This document shows positions 50,647 to 58,784 of a DNA stretch of 64,000 nucleotides, in pieces; the first letter of the stretch is position 1, and the number at the start of each line of letters is the position of its first letter. Both the position numbers and the translations under genes were made by a program. The stretch is from NCBI GenBank assembly GCA_910587635.1, contig CAJUNB010000018.1, positions 271,076 through 335,075 on the forward strand, read 5' to 3'. The notes below the pieces were generated by a model. That model did no database searches. It was not told the DNA's origin and saw only the letters and a list, made by a program, of their open reading frames with translations. This stretch comes from an uncultured Lachnospiraceae bacterium. GTDB lineage: Bacteria; Bacillota; Clostridia; Lachnospirales; Lachnospiraceae.

Positions 50647-51701
50647 AGGTGGGAGATGTCCTGATACGAAAATATCCGGAAAGTAATTATATGGTATATT
50701 TTGATAGAGAGAGCGGAATGTTTGTCCGGATAAGTATGTCAGATCAGGAACCTTTTTGGAATGTGAATGGTCCGGAACTTGTAGATATTTCTATTACAAA
50801 TTATTGCGAAAAAGGTTGTGGATTTTGTTATAGGGCATCGAATCCTTCTGGAAATCATATGCAATTACAAGAATATAGCCGATTGATGGCTCAGGCGAAA
50901 GAGGCTGGAGTGCTGCAGGTAGCATTGGGAGGAGGTAATCCTAATCAGCATCCGGATTTCATAAATATTTTAAAAGTAACCAGGGAATATGGAATGGTTC
51001 CTTCTTATACTACAAATGGACAGGGCATGACAGAGGATATCTATATTGCTACAAAAAAGTATTGTGGCGCATTGGCCGTTAGCTGGTACGAGCCGCATAT
51101 AGAGGATTGTGCCGTAATTGAAGAATGCGAAAAATTGGGAATTAAGATAAACATTCATTTTTTGTTAAATCTGCAGACATTAGAGGCTGCTATTCAGTTA
51201 TTGTCAAAAGAAACAGAACTGTTGCGAAAAGTTAATGCAGTTATTTTTCTGAATTATAAACCAATCCATAGTGATGAGAAGTGGTGTCTGAAAGAAAATG
51301 AATTAATGAAAAGATTATTATTTTTAGTAAAAGAATGCAAAGAATGTAAAGTGGGATTTGACAGTTGTATGATTTCTTATCTAACGGATTTGGAAAAAGA
51401 GTTATATTTAGAGACAATAGAATTTTGTGAAGCTGCCAGATTTTCAGCTTTTATTGCAGAAGATTCCATCCTCTATCCCTGTTCTTTCATGAGAGATACT
51501 CAAATATCGGGTATTAATTTGCGGGAAGCTACGTTAAAAGAAGGATGGCAGAAGGCAGATATATTCGTCAGTATGAGGAAAAAACTAAGGGAACCAGGGA
51601 CACAGAAATATCCTATTGACAGATGCAGAGAGTGTGAAAAATATTTATTTTGTCATGGTGGCTGTCAGGTGTTTAATATTAACAGATGTAGAAAGGGATA
51701 A
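50640..51701 (+). CDS. Radical SAM/SPASM enzyme
   Basis: 353 residues. The 4Fe-4S/SAM motif CxxxCxxC is complete: Cys56, Cys60, Cys63 in NYCEKGCGFC; the GGGNP motif follows. The C-terminal SPASM-type region binds extra clusters: CEAARFSAFIAEDSILYPCS and CRECEKYLFCHGGCQVFNINRC. This combination is typical of enzymes that modify ribosomal peptides (sactipeptide, ranthipeptide or related crosslinks). It starts at ATG 50640 within the end of the DFVTNSSS gene, preceded by AGGGGG. No peptidase or export gene is in the unit, unlike common RiPP clusters. Confidence 0.87.
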   Translation: MVKVGDVLIRKYPESNYMVYFDRESGMFVRISMSDQEPFWNVNGPELVDISITNYCEKGCGFCYRASNPSGNHMQLQEYSRLMAQAKEAGVLQVALGGGNPNQHPDFINILKVTREYGMVPSYTTNGQGMTEDIYIATKKYCGALAVSWYEPHIEDCAVIEECEKLGIKINIHFLLNLQTLEAAIQLLSKETELLRKVNAVIFLNYKPIHSDEKWCLKENELMKRLLFLVKECKECKVGFDSCMISYLTDLEKELYLETIEFCEAARFSAFIAEDSILYPCSFMRDTQISGINLREATLKEGWQKADIFVSMRKKLREPGTQKYPIDRCRECEKYLFCHGGCQVFNINRCRKG

Positions 51702-51710
51702 AAGTGTAAA

Positions 51711-52619
51711 ATGGAAGAAGAAATTATTTGTGAAGCAAGGGAAAGGAATTTAAAAATATCGATTGTAAAAGGGATTCTTTCTAATGGTCTTGAGTTAAAA
51801 AGGAAATTTAACAAAAAAGAGCTGGCTGATTATTTTTGCTTTAGGCAAAGTGATCTGTTTTATTATGATACGGTTTTCTTTGATATAGAAGGTGAAAATT
51901 ATTATTTAAAAGAAAAAATGCAAAATTGGATACAGAATGTAATCACTCGTCATACACAGGCAAAAGGGTATTTGGAGGAAGCCCAGGTGTTTTTCGAGAA
52001 AAACTTTGGACACTTTGAAGATGAATATGAAAAGAGTAATCGCTTCAACTTTGATTTTTCTATATTAAATGAAATGTACGAAAAACAGTTAAAATCAGTG
52101 GTTCCAATTATTCACTGGGGGAGATTGCCAATATTGCCGGAGTATTTGATGATTAATAGTGGGAGAATTCCGGAAAAAGGAATAGAGGAATTTTATGATC
52201 ATTATCACATGCTTCAAGCTTTGAGGAGAGATATTTTAGGGAAGGGTGTAACGATGGATATAAAAGGTGATTTGACATTAGACAAAAGATTAACGTTTAA
52301 AGTTTATAATAGACGCTGGGGACACGCTGATACATATGGGATAACCAGAACGGTTGAAGGTTGGAATGTTAGCCACATTACTAATGGAAAAAGTGAAAAG
52401 GATGGAGATGGAACTTTAATTGCAAATTTGAATCACGATAGCATTTTTTTCCCGGAAGAAGGGGTAAAATATGCATTGAGCAAATTATGGGAACAGGCAG
52501 AAGATGGAGAACTGACGTTGTCGGAGTTACAGAAACGGTTACAGCAGGTGGCAGACTGGATTTCAATAGTGGAAAAAGCAGTTGGGGAAGGGCAGCCAGA
52601 CTGGGTTGGATACTACTAA
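51711..52619 (+). CDS. Unknown protein of the element
   Basis: 302 residues, nine bases after the radical SAM gene. The N-terminal ~190 residues are alpha-rich and unrecognised. The C-terminal ~100 residues (VYNRRWGHADTYGITRTVEG, then WNVSHITNGKSEKDGDG and LNHDSIFFPEE) look like a small beta-domain I have seen at the C-terminus of uncharacterised proteins, possibly ligand binding. It belongs to the same transcription unit; role unknown. Confidence 0.65.
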   Translation: MEEEIICEARERNLKISIVKGILSNGLELKRKFNKKELADYFCFRQSDLFYYDTVFFDIEGENYYLKEKMQNWIQNVITRHTQAKGYLEEAQVFFEKNFGHFEDEYEKSNRFNFDFSILNEMYEKQLKSVVPIIHWGRLPILPEYLMINSGRIPEKGIEEFYDHYHMLQALRRDILGKGVTMDIKGDLTLDKRLTFKVYNRRWGHADTYGITRTVEGWNVSHITNGKSEKDGDGTLIANLNHDSIFFPEEGVKYALSKLWEQAEDGELTLSELQKRLQQVADWISIVEKAVGEGQPDWVGYY

Positions 52620-52631
52620 AAACTTTTTATG

Positions 52632-52653
52632 TATATAGTGACTGCACTATATA
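52632..52653. promoter_or_regulatory. Operator-like palindrome before the Schlafen/AlbA_2 gene
   Basis: TATATAGTG (52632-52640), ACTG, CACTATATA (52645-52653), with the ribosome site AGGAG at its right edge. The same half-sites occur at 45659-45696. Binding of a protein here would affect the downstream gene directly. Confidence 0.6.
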
Positions 52654-52662
52654 GGAGATGAT

Positions 52663-54003
52663 ATGTTTATGAAAGAAAGTCAGAATACAGAATGGAAAGA
52701 ATCTTGGAGAGATGAGTATTTAAAATGGATCTGTGGTTTTGCCAATGCACAGGGTGGTAGAATATATATTGGAACGAATGATGATGGGACGGTAATTGGA
52801 GTTTTAGATAGCAAAAAGCTGTTAGAAGACATTCCTAATAAAGTCAGGGATACTCTGGGTATCATTGTAGAAGTAAATTTGCTGACACAAAATGAGAAAG
52901 ATTACATTGAAATATGTGTTAATCCTAGCAGTTATCCGGTAAACTTCAAGGGAGAGTACCATTATCGAAGTGGTAGTACAAAACAATTGCTGCGGGGAGC
53001 TGCATTGACAGAGTTTTTGCTGTCAAAAACAGGATATAAATGGGATGCTGTCCCGGTAGATGGAGTAAACGTTGAAGATTTAGATAAAGAGAGTTTTGAT
53101 ATTTTTCGTCGAGAAGCCTTGCACAGTGGGAGAATGACAGAAGACGACCTTAACATGAATAACGAACAGCTTTTGGACAGCCTTGGTCTGGTTGAAAATG
53201 GAAAGCTAAAAAGAGCAGCAATCTTATTGTTTCATCGTAATCCGGAGAAGTGGGTAACAGGTGCTTATATCAAAATTGGATATTTTGGTGAAGGTTCAGA
53301 TCTACGCTATCAAGATGAAATTCATGGTTCATTGTTTATGCAGGCGGATCGTGTCATAGAATTGATTTATCTTAAGTATATGAAGGCAGTTATATCGTAT
53401 GATAATGTTACAAGAGTTGAAACGTATCCTCTCCCAAAGGCGGCTGTGAGGGAAGCTGTGTACAATGCCATTATCCATTCTAATTATGCCGCACTGATAC
53501 CGATACAGATCCGAATTCATGAAGATGCAGTATATATTAGTAATGACTGCATTTTTCCGATTGGCTGGACGGTAGAGACATTGATGGAGCGTCATCGTTC
53601 TGTACCATACAATCCCAATATAGCCAATGGATTTTTTCGTGCAGGTTATGTTGAGACATGGGGGCGCGGAATAGAGAAAATATGTGAAGCATGTAAAATT
53701 CATGGGGTGCCAATGCCAGAATATACGTTGCATTTAGAAGATATTATGGTAAAATTTACCTCATTAAAACAGTCTAAAGTGCCAAAACAGCCAGATGGCA
53801 CTTTAAATGGCACTTTAAATGGCACTTTAGAAGAAAATATATTATTAGTTATAGGACAAAGACCTAATATAACACAATCACAGATTGCCCTAATTGTAGA
53901 TTGTTCAGAAAGAAAAGTGAAGCGGATCATGAAAGATTTGACTGAGAAAGGCATTATTGAACGTGTTGGGGGACGCAAAATGGGGAAATGGATTAAAAAA
54001 TAA
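52663..54003 (+). CDS. Schlafen AlbA_2-domain protein with ATPase-like and winged-helix parts
   Basis: 446 residues. Residues ~8-115 form an AlbA_2 (Schlafen-type) domain: ESQNTEWKESWRDEYLKWIC and FANAQGGRIYIGTNDDG. Residues ~240-350 contain the RecG-like/GHKL C-terminal segment (REAVYNAIIHSNY and SNGxxxRAGYxETWGRGI in the form FFRAGYVETWGRGIEKIC). The end (~390-446) is a winged helix (NITQSQIALIVDCSERKVKR). A flexible GTLN repeat linker joins the parts. Such proteins are usually annotated as DNA-binding transcription regulators; here it may control the element. ATG 52663 lies five bases after AGGAG. Confidence 0.83.
   Translation: MFMKESQNTEWKESWRDEYLKWICGFANAQGGRIYIGTNDDGTVIGVLDSKKLLEDIPNKVRDTLGIIVEVNLLTQNEKDYIEICVNPSSYPVNFKGEYHYRSGSTKQLLRGAALTEFLLSKTGYKWDAVPVDGVNVEDLDKESFDIFRREALHSGRMTEDDLNMNNEQLLDSLGLVENGKLKRAAILLFHRNPEKWVTGAYIKIGYFGEGSDLRYQDEIHGSLFMQADRVIELIYLKYMKAVISYDNVTRVETYPLPKAAVREAVYNAIIHSNYAALIPIQIRIHEDAVYISNDCIFPIGWTVETLMERHRSVPYNPNIANGFFRAGYVETWGRGIEKICEACKIHGVPMPEYTLHLEDIMVKFTSLKQSKVPKQPDGTLNGTLNGTLEENILLVIGQRPNITQSQIALIVDCSERKVKRIMKDLTEKGIIERVGGRKMGKWIKK
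53797..53832 (+). repeat. Triple 12-bp repeat inside the Schlafen/AlbA_2 gene
   Basis: GGCACTTTAAAT twice and GGCACTTTAGAA once (53797-53832), coding GTLN-GTLN-GTLE. In-frame units of 12 bp, so length changes would alter the linker by four residues without breaking the gene. Confidence 0.9.
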
Positions 54004-54006
54004 GGT

Positions 54007-55794
54007 ATGAAGAAAAAAATTCCATTGAATCAAATAATCTATCTCCCGGATTATTTTGTAGGGAACATAGCTCAGTCATTTCAAAAAGAAGATTTAGAAA
54101 TTTTATATTGGGATTTTGGTAAAGAAGTAAATGAAACTGTAAAATTACAGATAGAGCAGTTATTAAATCATGCTGTAAAAACAATCAAAGACAAAGAAGA
54201 GAGACGAAACAGGTACTTGCTTCCGTTAAAGTATCTGTTTTGTTATGCTGAAAATTCAGGTCTTCAGGATATTCTAAAAATCGAGGCGGACGAAGAAGAG
54301 GAATTTACCTCGTTTTTGAGAATGCAGATAGCAGAACTTAATATAAACTCCAAAAGCTTTATTGCTTTCTGTAGAAAGACTTTATTTCTGGAAGCGAAAG
54401 GAATAAATTGGGAAGCTTATGTCTGGTATGTGGCGAAGTTAAATATTGCTCATGAAAGATACAGTCTTAGCAGCACAATAGAAAGCTTTTCTTTTTTAGA
54501 TATTCGACTGGAAGATAATCGAAAGGTGTTGCAGGAATATATGAAATATCTTTTTACGGTTACAAATTTGAATCTGGGTACAATACGTATAAAACAGACA
54601 TATATAAAAGAATTTCTTAAACATTTAGAAGAGCAGGAAAAAGCAATTACAGCGATAGATGTTAGTCTCCTAAAAGAATACTTTGATAAACTGAGCATGC
54701 AGAGAATCGGCCCTCAAAGCTATAATAATAAGGTTCGGGCAGTTACGATATTTCTTCAATATCTGCAGATGAAAGATTATATAAATCATTTCACAATACC
54801 TATTCTATTTTATAAAAAGAAAAGTTATCCTAAAAATCGTGAGATTAAGGACTTGGATAAAAAGCTAGATTTGCTAATGTTTAAACTTCCAGAGTTTCCT
54901 GAACAGCTGCATATTATGAGTCTGATTCTACTGTATACAGGTATTGATAAGGGAAAGCTGTTCTTGCTGAGAAATGCAGATTTTTACTGCGAGAATGAAG
55001 ATAGCTGGATGAAGGTACCAGGTACGAACAGGAGTGTTCCTATACCGGATATCCTGCATTTGCTGGTTTTAAGGTATTCAGAAAAGAATCGTATAGATAT
55101 AGAGAGACTGCTTTTTCTAAAACGGGATAAGAAATATACAGCAAGAAGTTTTGAAAAGTCAATTACGAGACAATGCCTGAAGTCCGGCATATTGGATGGA
55201 GAATATGTATTCAAAGGGAACGGATACCAAAAGGAATTATGTAAAGCTCTTTATCGAAACGGCACTTCAATCCAGGCAATCCGGGAGCACATGGGCTATT
55301 CTACAGATGAAACCGTAAAGAACTATATCGGATGGGTTGATGAGAAAGTGGATGAGAAGTCGGACGAATTTTTCAAGCAGGAAGAAAACAGTTTGGGAGA
55401 GATGTTATTAATGGCTAAGTACGATAAGATGAATGAAGCGAACCGGCGGGAAAGTGAGAAAAAGATGCAACTTGCCATTGCTGAGATTCGTAGAACCGCA
55501 TCAGAGGGGAATGCGATATCAGTATCTGACCTTTCCAGAAATACAGGGTTGTCGAAAGGATTTTTTTATAAGAATGAGCAAGTGAGAAATATATTAAATG
55601 AAGAGAAAGAAAAACAGGATCAGGGAACACTTGCTCGAATAAAGAGAGAGGTGCGAGATAAAAGCCTAGAGAAACAGGTAGAGTTATATCAAAGGGAAAT
55701 AAAGAGGCTGTCAGATGAAAATGAAAATCTGAAGAAAGAGAACCAAAAGTTGCTTCGAGCGTTGAATAAGTTGCAAAAGGAATATTCAAAATGA
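54007..55794 (+). CDS. Tyrosine-recombinase-like protein with DUF6262/TnpC-like C-terminus
   Basis: 595 residues, three bases after the previous stop. Residues ~180-270 resemble a core-binding domain (KQTYIKEFLKHLEE, SYNNKVRAVTIFLQYL); ~290-445 resemble the catalytic domain, with MGYSTDETVKNYIGW keeping the Tyr. The first Arg motif is TGIDKGKL instead of TGLRxxEL, and the HxxR motif is replaced by YQKELCKALY, so the main catalytic set is incomplete. Residues ~480-595 match TnpC-like DUF6262 (ISVSDLSRNTGLSKGFFYKN, followed by a coiled coil). In Tn554 these are separate genes; fusion is unusual. It may be an accessory or a divergent recombinase. Confidence 0.8.
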   Translation: MKKKIPLNQIIYLPDYFVGNIAQSFQKEDLEILYWDFGKEVNETVKLQIEQLLNHAVKTIKDKEERRNRYLLPLKYLFCYAENSGLQDILKIEADEEEEFTSFLRMQIAELNINSKSFIAFCRKTLFLEAKGINWEAYVWYVAKLNIAHERYSLSSTIESFSFLDIRLEDNRKVLQEYMKYLFTVTNLNLGTIRIKQTYIKEFLKHLEEQEKAITAIDVSLLKEYFDKLSMQRIGPQSYNNKVRAVTIFLQYLQMKDYINHFTIPILFYKKKSYPKNREIKDLDKKLDLLMFKLPEFPEQLHIMSLILLYTGIDKGKLFLLRNADFYCENEDSWMKVPGTNRSVPIPDILHLLVLRYSEKNRIDIERLLFLKRDKKYTARSFEKSITRQCLKSGILDGEYVFKGNGYQKELCKALYRNGTSIQAIREHMGYSTDETVKNYIGWVDEKVDEKSDEFFKQEENSLGEMLLMAKYDKMNEANRRESEKKMQLAIAEIRRTASEGNAISVSDLSRNTGLSKGFFYKNEQVRNILNEEKEKQDQGTLARIKREVRDKSLEKQVELYQREIKRLSDENENLKKENQKLLRALNKLQKEYSK

Positions 55795-55930
55795 TCAGGG
55801 GATACTGTGTAGGAAGAGAAGAATAAGACTTGGAGAAGAATTGAGTTTTTACATACAAAATAGAAGAAAGTGTATATAGCGTTAAAATATTGATAAATAA
55901 AGAAAAATCTATCATGATGCAAGTTTTCAC

Positions 55931-56163
55931 ATCCGATCTGGTGGGGAGAAGCTCCCCGGATTATGAGCACTTATGTGGAAAGCTATGATTTTGACGGTAT
56001 TACCGTCATACCGTTCTGCACGTCAGGCAGCAGCGGGATGGGAGAGAGTGGTGATAATCTGGCGCAGCTTGCCGGGAGCGGTACATGGCTTGCCGGAGAG
56101 CGGTTTAGTGGAAGTGTGTCGGAGGAAGAGTTGAAAGAGTGGATAGAGAGTTTGCAGGAATGA
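55931..56163 (+). pseudogene. Flavodoxin-domain lipoprotein, 3' half
   Basis: The frame PIWWGEAPRIMSTYVESYDF, ITVIPFCTSGSSGMGES and GTWLAGERFSGSVSEEEL to 56163 is the C-terminal half of a flavodoxin, including the FMN-loop region. It lacks its own start and continues the broken frame ending at 45594. An ATG at 55963 could give a 66-residue product, but without the FMN-binding N-terminus it would not function. Confidence 0.85.
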
Positions 56164-56201
56164 TCATTTTTACCAGGAACAGTAGAATTGATAGGATAAA
56201 G

Positions 56202-56220
56202 GAGCCGCACAGGCTCTTTT
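56202..56220 (+). terminator. Terminator after the flavodoxin remnant
   Basis: GAGCC (56202-56206), GCACA, GGCTC (56212-56216), TTTT, then ATTTTAT. Short stem, T-rich tail. Confidence 0.7.
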
Positions 56221-56344
56221 ATTTTATAGTTGTATATGTTATAACATATTAAAACATCTATCTGATTGACAGTAGAAATAAAAAGGAAACTTTTTTGTCA
56301 CACAGATGAAGGAGCGGTGTCTAATCAGGTAGGAGGGAAAATCT

Positions 56345-57196
56345 ATGAATAAAAAAGCAAATGAAGAATTACAGGCTTTGGTTGGAAAAGCCACAGCAGG
56401 GGATAAAAAAGCCCTTGAAACCCTTGTCACAGATGCGCAGGACATTGTATTCAATTTATCTTTACGAATGCTTGGTACATTTGCAGATGCGGAGGATGCC
56501 ACTCAGGACATTTTACTAAAAATGATCACACATCTGTCTTCTTTTAGAGGTGACAGCTCGTTTACAACATGGGTATTCAGGATTGCGGTCAATCACCTGA
56601 AAAATTACAAAAAGCATATGTTTGCCCGCTATCCGTTGCGTTTTGAGTATTATGGAGATGATATAGAAAACGGGAAAATACAAGATGTACCAGATTTAAC
56701 GCAAAATGTGGAAAGGGATATTCTGGCAGAAGAGCTGAAAATGTCTTGTACTAATGTGATGTTGCAATGTCTTGATAAGGAAAGCAGATGCATTTTCATT
56801 TTGGGAACGATGTTTAAAATTGACAGCCGTGTTGCAGGGGATATTTTGGAAATGACGCCGGAAGCGTATCGTCAGCGGCTTTCACGGATACGGAAAAAGA
56901 TGGCGGATTTTCTTGGGCAGTATTGTGGAGAATATGGCAGCGGCAGATGCAAATGTAAAGACAGGATGAATTATGCAATACAAAACCATAGGATAAACCC
57001 ATTGCGGCTCGATTATATGACAGCTACTGAAATACCCATGGAGACCATCTGTGCTGTGAAAGATGCTATGGAAGAGATTGACGATTTATCACAGGATTTT
57101 TCGTTTTGCAAACCTTATCAATCTCCCGAACGCATGAAACACCTGATAATGGAATTGTTAAATTCCGCACAGTTTTCCATTATCCAGAAATCATAA
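56345..57196 (+). CDS. ECF-like sigma-70 family RNA polymerase sigma factor
   Basis: 283 residues, ATG 56345 behind GTAGGAGGG. Region 2 (DAEDATQDILLKMITHLSSF and STTWVFRIAVNHLKN in the form SSFTTWVFRIAVNHLKNYK) and region 4 (SRVAGDILEMTPEAYRQRLS) are clear. A C-terminal ~100-residue extension carries a Cys-containing piece (GSGRCKCKDRMNYAI), common in this subgroup, and might sense or bind something. No anti-sigma gene follows; the next gene is a frameshifted DUF2461. Confidence 0.9.
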   Translation: MNKKANEELQALVGKATAGDKKALETLVTDAQDIVFNLSLRMLGTFADAEDATQDILLKMITHLSSFRGDSSFTTWVFRIAVNHLKNYKKHMFARYPLRFEYYGDDIENGKIQDVPDLTQNVERDILAEELKMSCTNVMLQCLDKESRCIFILGTMFKIDSRVAGDILEMTPEAYRQRLSRIRKKMADFLGQYCGEYGSGRCKCKDRMNYAIQNHRINPLRLDYMTATEIPMETICAVKDAMEEIDDLSQDFSFCKPYQSPERMKHLIMELLNSAQFSIIQKS

Positions 57197-57211
57197 AGGA
57201 GATAAAAAATT

Positions 57212-57894
57212 ATGAATACGCAGATCATAATAGATTACTTATCGGCATTGAATACGCATAACAATCGTGAGTGGTATCATGCGAACAAAGAAGATTAGAA
57301 AATGCAAATACGGAGTTTGAAGGACTATTGAAGGCTTTGATACTGGAAATCGGAAAGTTTGACAGCAGCATATTACACAACAATCCGAAAGATCTTACCT
57401 TCAAAATCGTAAGAGATACCCGTTTCAGCCATGATAAATCACCTTATAATCCTGCATTTCGCGCCCATATTTCTTCGAAAGGGAAGCTCCCTGTCCCTGT
57501 CGGATATTACCTTATGATAAAGCCGGACAACCAGTCTTTTTTAGGCGGAGGTTTGTTTGCAGACATGTTCAAAGATGCTACAGCGATGGTACGGGATTCT
57601 ATTGTTCGAAATGCGGAGGAATGGGAAACGATTATCCATGCGCCGGAGTTTGTAAAATATTTTACTGTACAGGGAACGGCACTGAAGAATGTTCCTGCGG
57701 GGTATGAGAAAGAACATCCGCAGGCGGAATATTTAAAATATAAGAGTTGGTACCTGGAATATCCGATAAAAGATGAAGAACTGTATGATGCAGAAACATT
57801 TCTTGTAAAGGCAGCGGAGATTTTCCGAATCATGAAACCGTTTAATGATTATCTGAACAAAGCGCTTATGGGTTTTCAGATGCCGACAAGGTAA
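57212..57894 (+). pseudogene. DUF2461 family protein with frameshift
   Basis: ATG 57212 behind AAAGGAGAT opens MNTQIIIDYLSALNTHNNRE and WYHANKED then stops at 57298. In another frame from about 57280 the protein continues LENANTEFEGLLKALI to the natural end at 57894, including DTRFSHDKSPYNPAFRAHIS, a hallmark of the family. One base change would restore about 225 residues. The family has no known function. Confidence 0.85.
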
Positions 57895-57897
57895 CGG

Positions 57898-58274
57898 AAC
57901 AGGATTATTCCAATGCGATTGAGGGCAACTCTCTGACCCTTCGTGAAACGGACATGGTGCTACGGGGATAAACGATTGTTCGGAAGCCACTGAAAGACCA
58001 TATGGAGGCTGTTGTGACCGTGGTGTCTATAAAAAGAGTTCCGGTGAAAACTATGGGGGCAAGGCACGAACCTGTGCAGCCATATTTGCTACAACCTGAG
58101 ATGGAGCAATTGCCGAAATCCTATAGAAACAGTACAGAGCATATAACCGGGATGATGGGACTGCATGACGGGACAGACTTTAAGGAAATGTTTCAAAAGC
58201 AGATTAGCGATATGAAACTGTTGGGACAGAAAAAGGCGGCGGCATATTACCAATACTGTATGCAGAAAAATTGA
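57898..58274 (+). pseudogene. Fic-protein N-terminal remnant
   Basis: In one frame EQDYSNAIEGNSLTLRETDM, VLRG, stop (TAA near 57970), TIVRKPLKDHMEAV: the start of Fic proteins (SxAIEGNxLTLxET and the DHxEA motif). The following residues to 58274 (VPVKTMGARHEPVQPYLLQP) are only loosely Fic-like and the catalytic HPFxxGNGR motif is absent. A small further frame (58274-58376) may be its tail in another frame. Confidence 0.65.
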
Positions 58275-58376
58275 TGCTTTTTCAAGTAAGCAGTGATGTT
58301 TTTCAAAAAGATATAGAAGAAGAATATAGCTTGCGCCCGCCAACAGCAACCGAACTGCTGAAAAAAACGGTTTGAT

Positions 58377-58784
58377 ATATCGGGAAGCTATAGCTAGTGA
58401 CGCAAGAATATCTGATAATGGTGCTTATCTCATTCTTGCAGTTTTTATGAAACTGGTGGTGTAGAATCGGCTTTGGCATGGTACAATTTATTTATTTTTC
58501 TGATTAAGAAAGAAGATTTCGGCCATCGGCAGATAAGGGATATTAAGATATCGGATACCCAGTAGTGTATTATGAAATTACATAATGATGGAAAAGGGTA
58601 TGACACTATCACAAGCTAAACTGGTTGATGTTGTGCCAAACGATTCCCAAAAGTGTATCGCCATGACGGAGGGAATTTACCAAAGTCTGCAAAATATTTT
58701 ACCAGACGCAGGAAAGTGAACATTTAGCAGGAATGGTTTTCTGTCGAAGTAATAGGAAACAGCGGAATAAGGAGGAAACGAAAA
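58377..58784 (+). other. Gap with one short doubtful frame
   Basis: Mostly non-coding decay. A 44-codon frame at 58585-58719 (MMEKGMTLSQAKLVDVVPND, then SQKCIAMTEGIYQSLQ and NILPDAGK) has no clear ribosome site; it may be a fragment of a helix-turn-helix protein or chance. Nothing else recognised. Confidence 0.4.

Larger units (their letters stand above)
45591..55934 (+). mobile_element. 10.3-kb defence-carrying element inserted in a flavodoxin-lipoprotein gene
   Basis: Boundaries are set by the split gene: left ATCC (45591-45594) and right ATCC (55931-55934) join the two halves of a flavodoxin sequence (TATCC|GATCTGG). Just inside each end lie related sequences in the same orientation: GCAAGGTTTTCAT on the left and GCAAGTTTTCAC on the right. 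All eight genes point the same way, are AT-rich compared with the flanks, and the last one is a recombinase-like protein with a Tn554 TnpC/DUF6262-like tail. I infer a Tn554-like element that moves the defence genes. Which gene catalyses transfer is unclear because that recombinase lacks key residues. Confidence 0.7.

Noticed and set aside
45591..55934. Prophage or plasmid origin of the 10.3-kb element
   Set aside because: No capsid, tail, lysis, replication or conjugation genes are present; only defence-like genes, a regulator and a recombinase-like protein.
55963..56163. Independent 66-residue protein
   Set aside because: In-frame similarity to flavodoxin continues upstream of its ATG to 55931, so it is the end of a broken gene.
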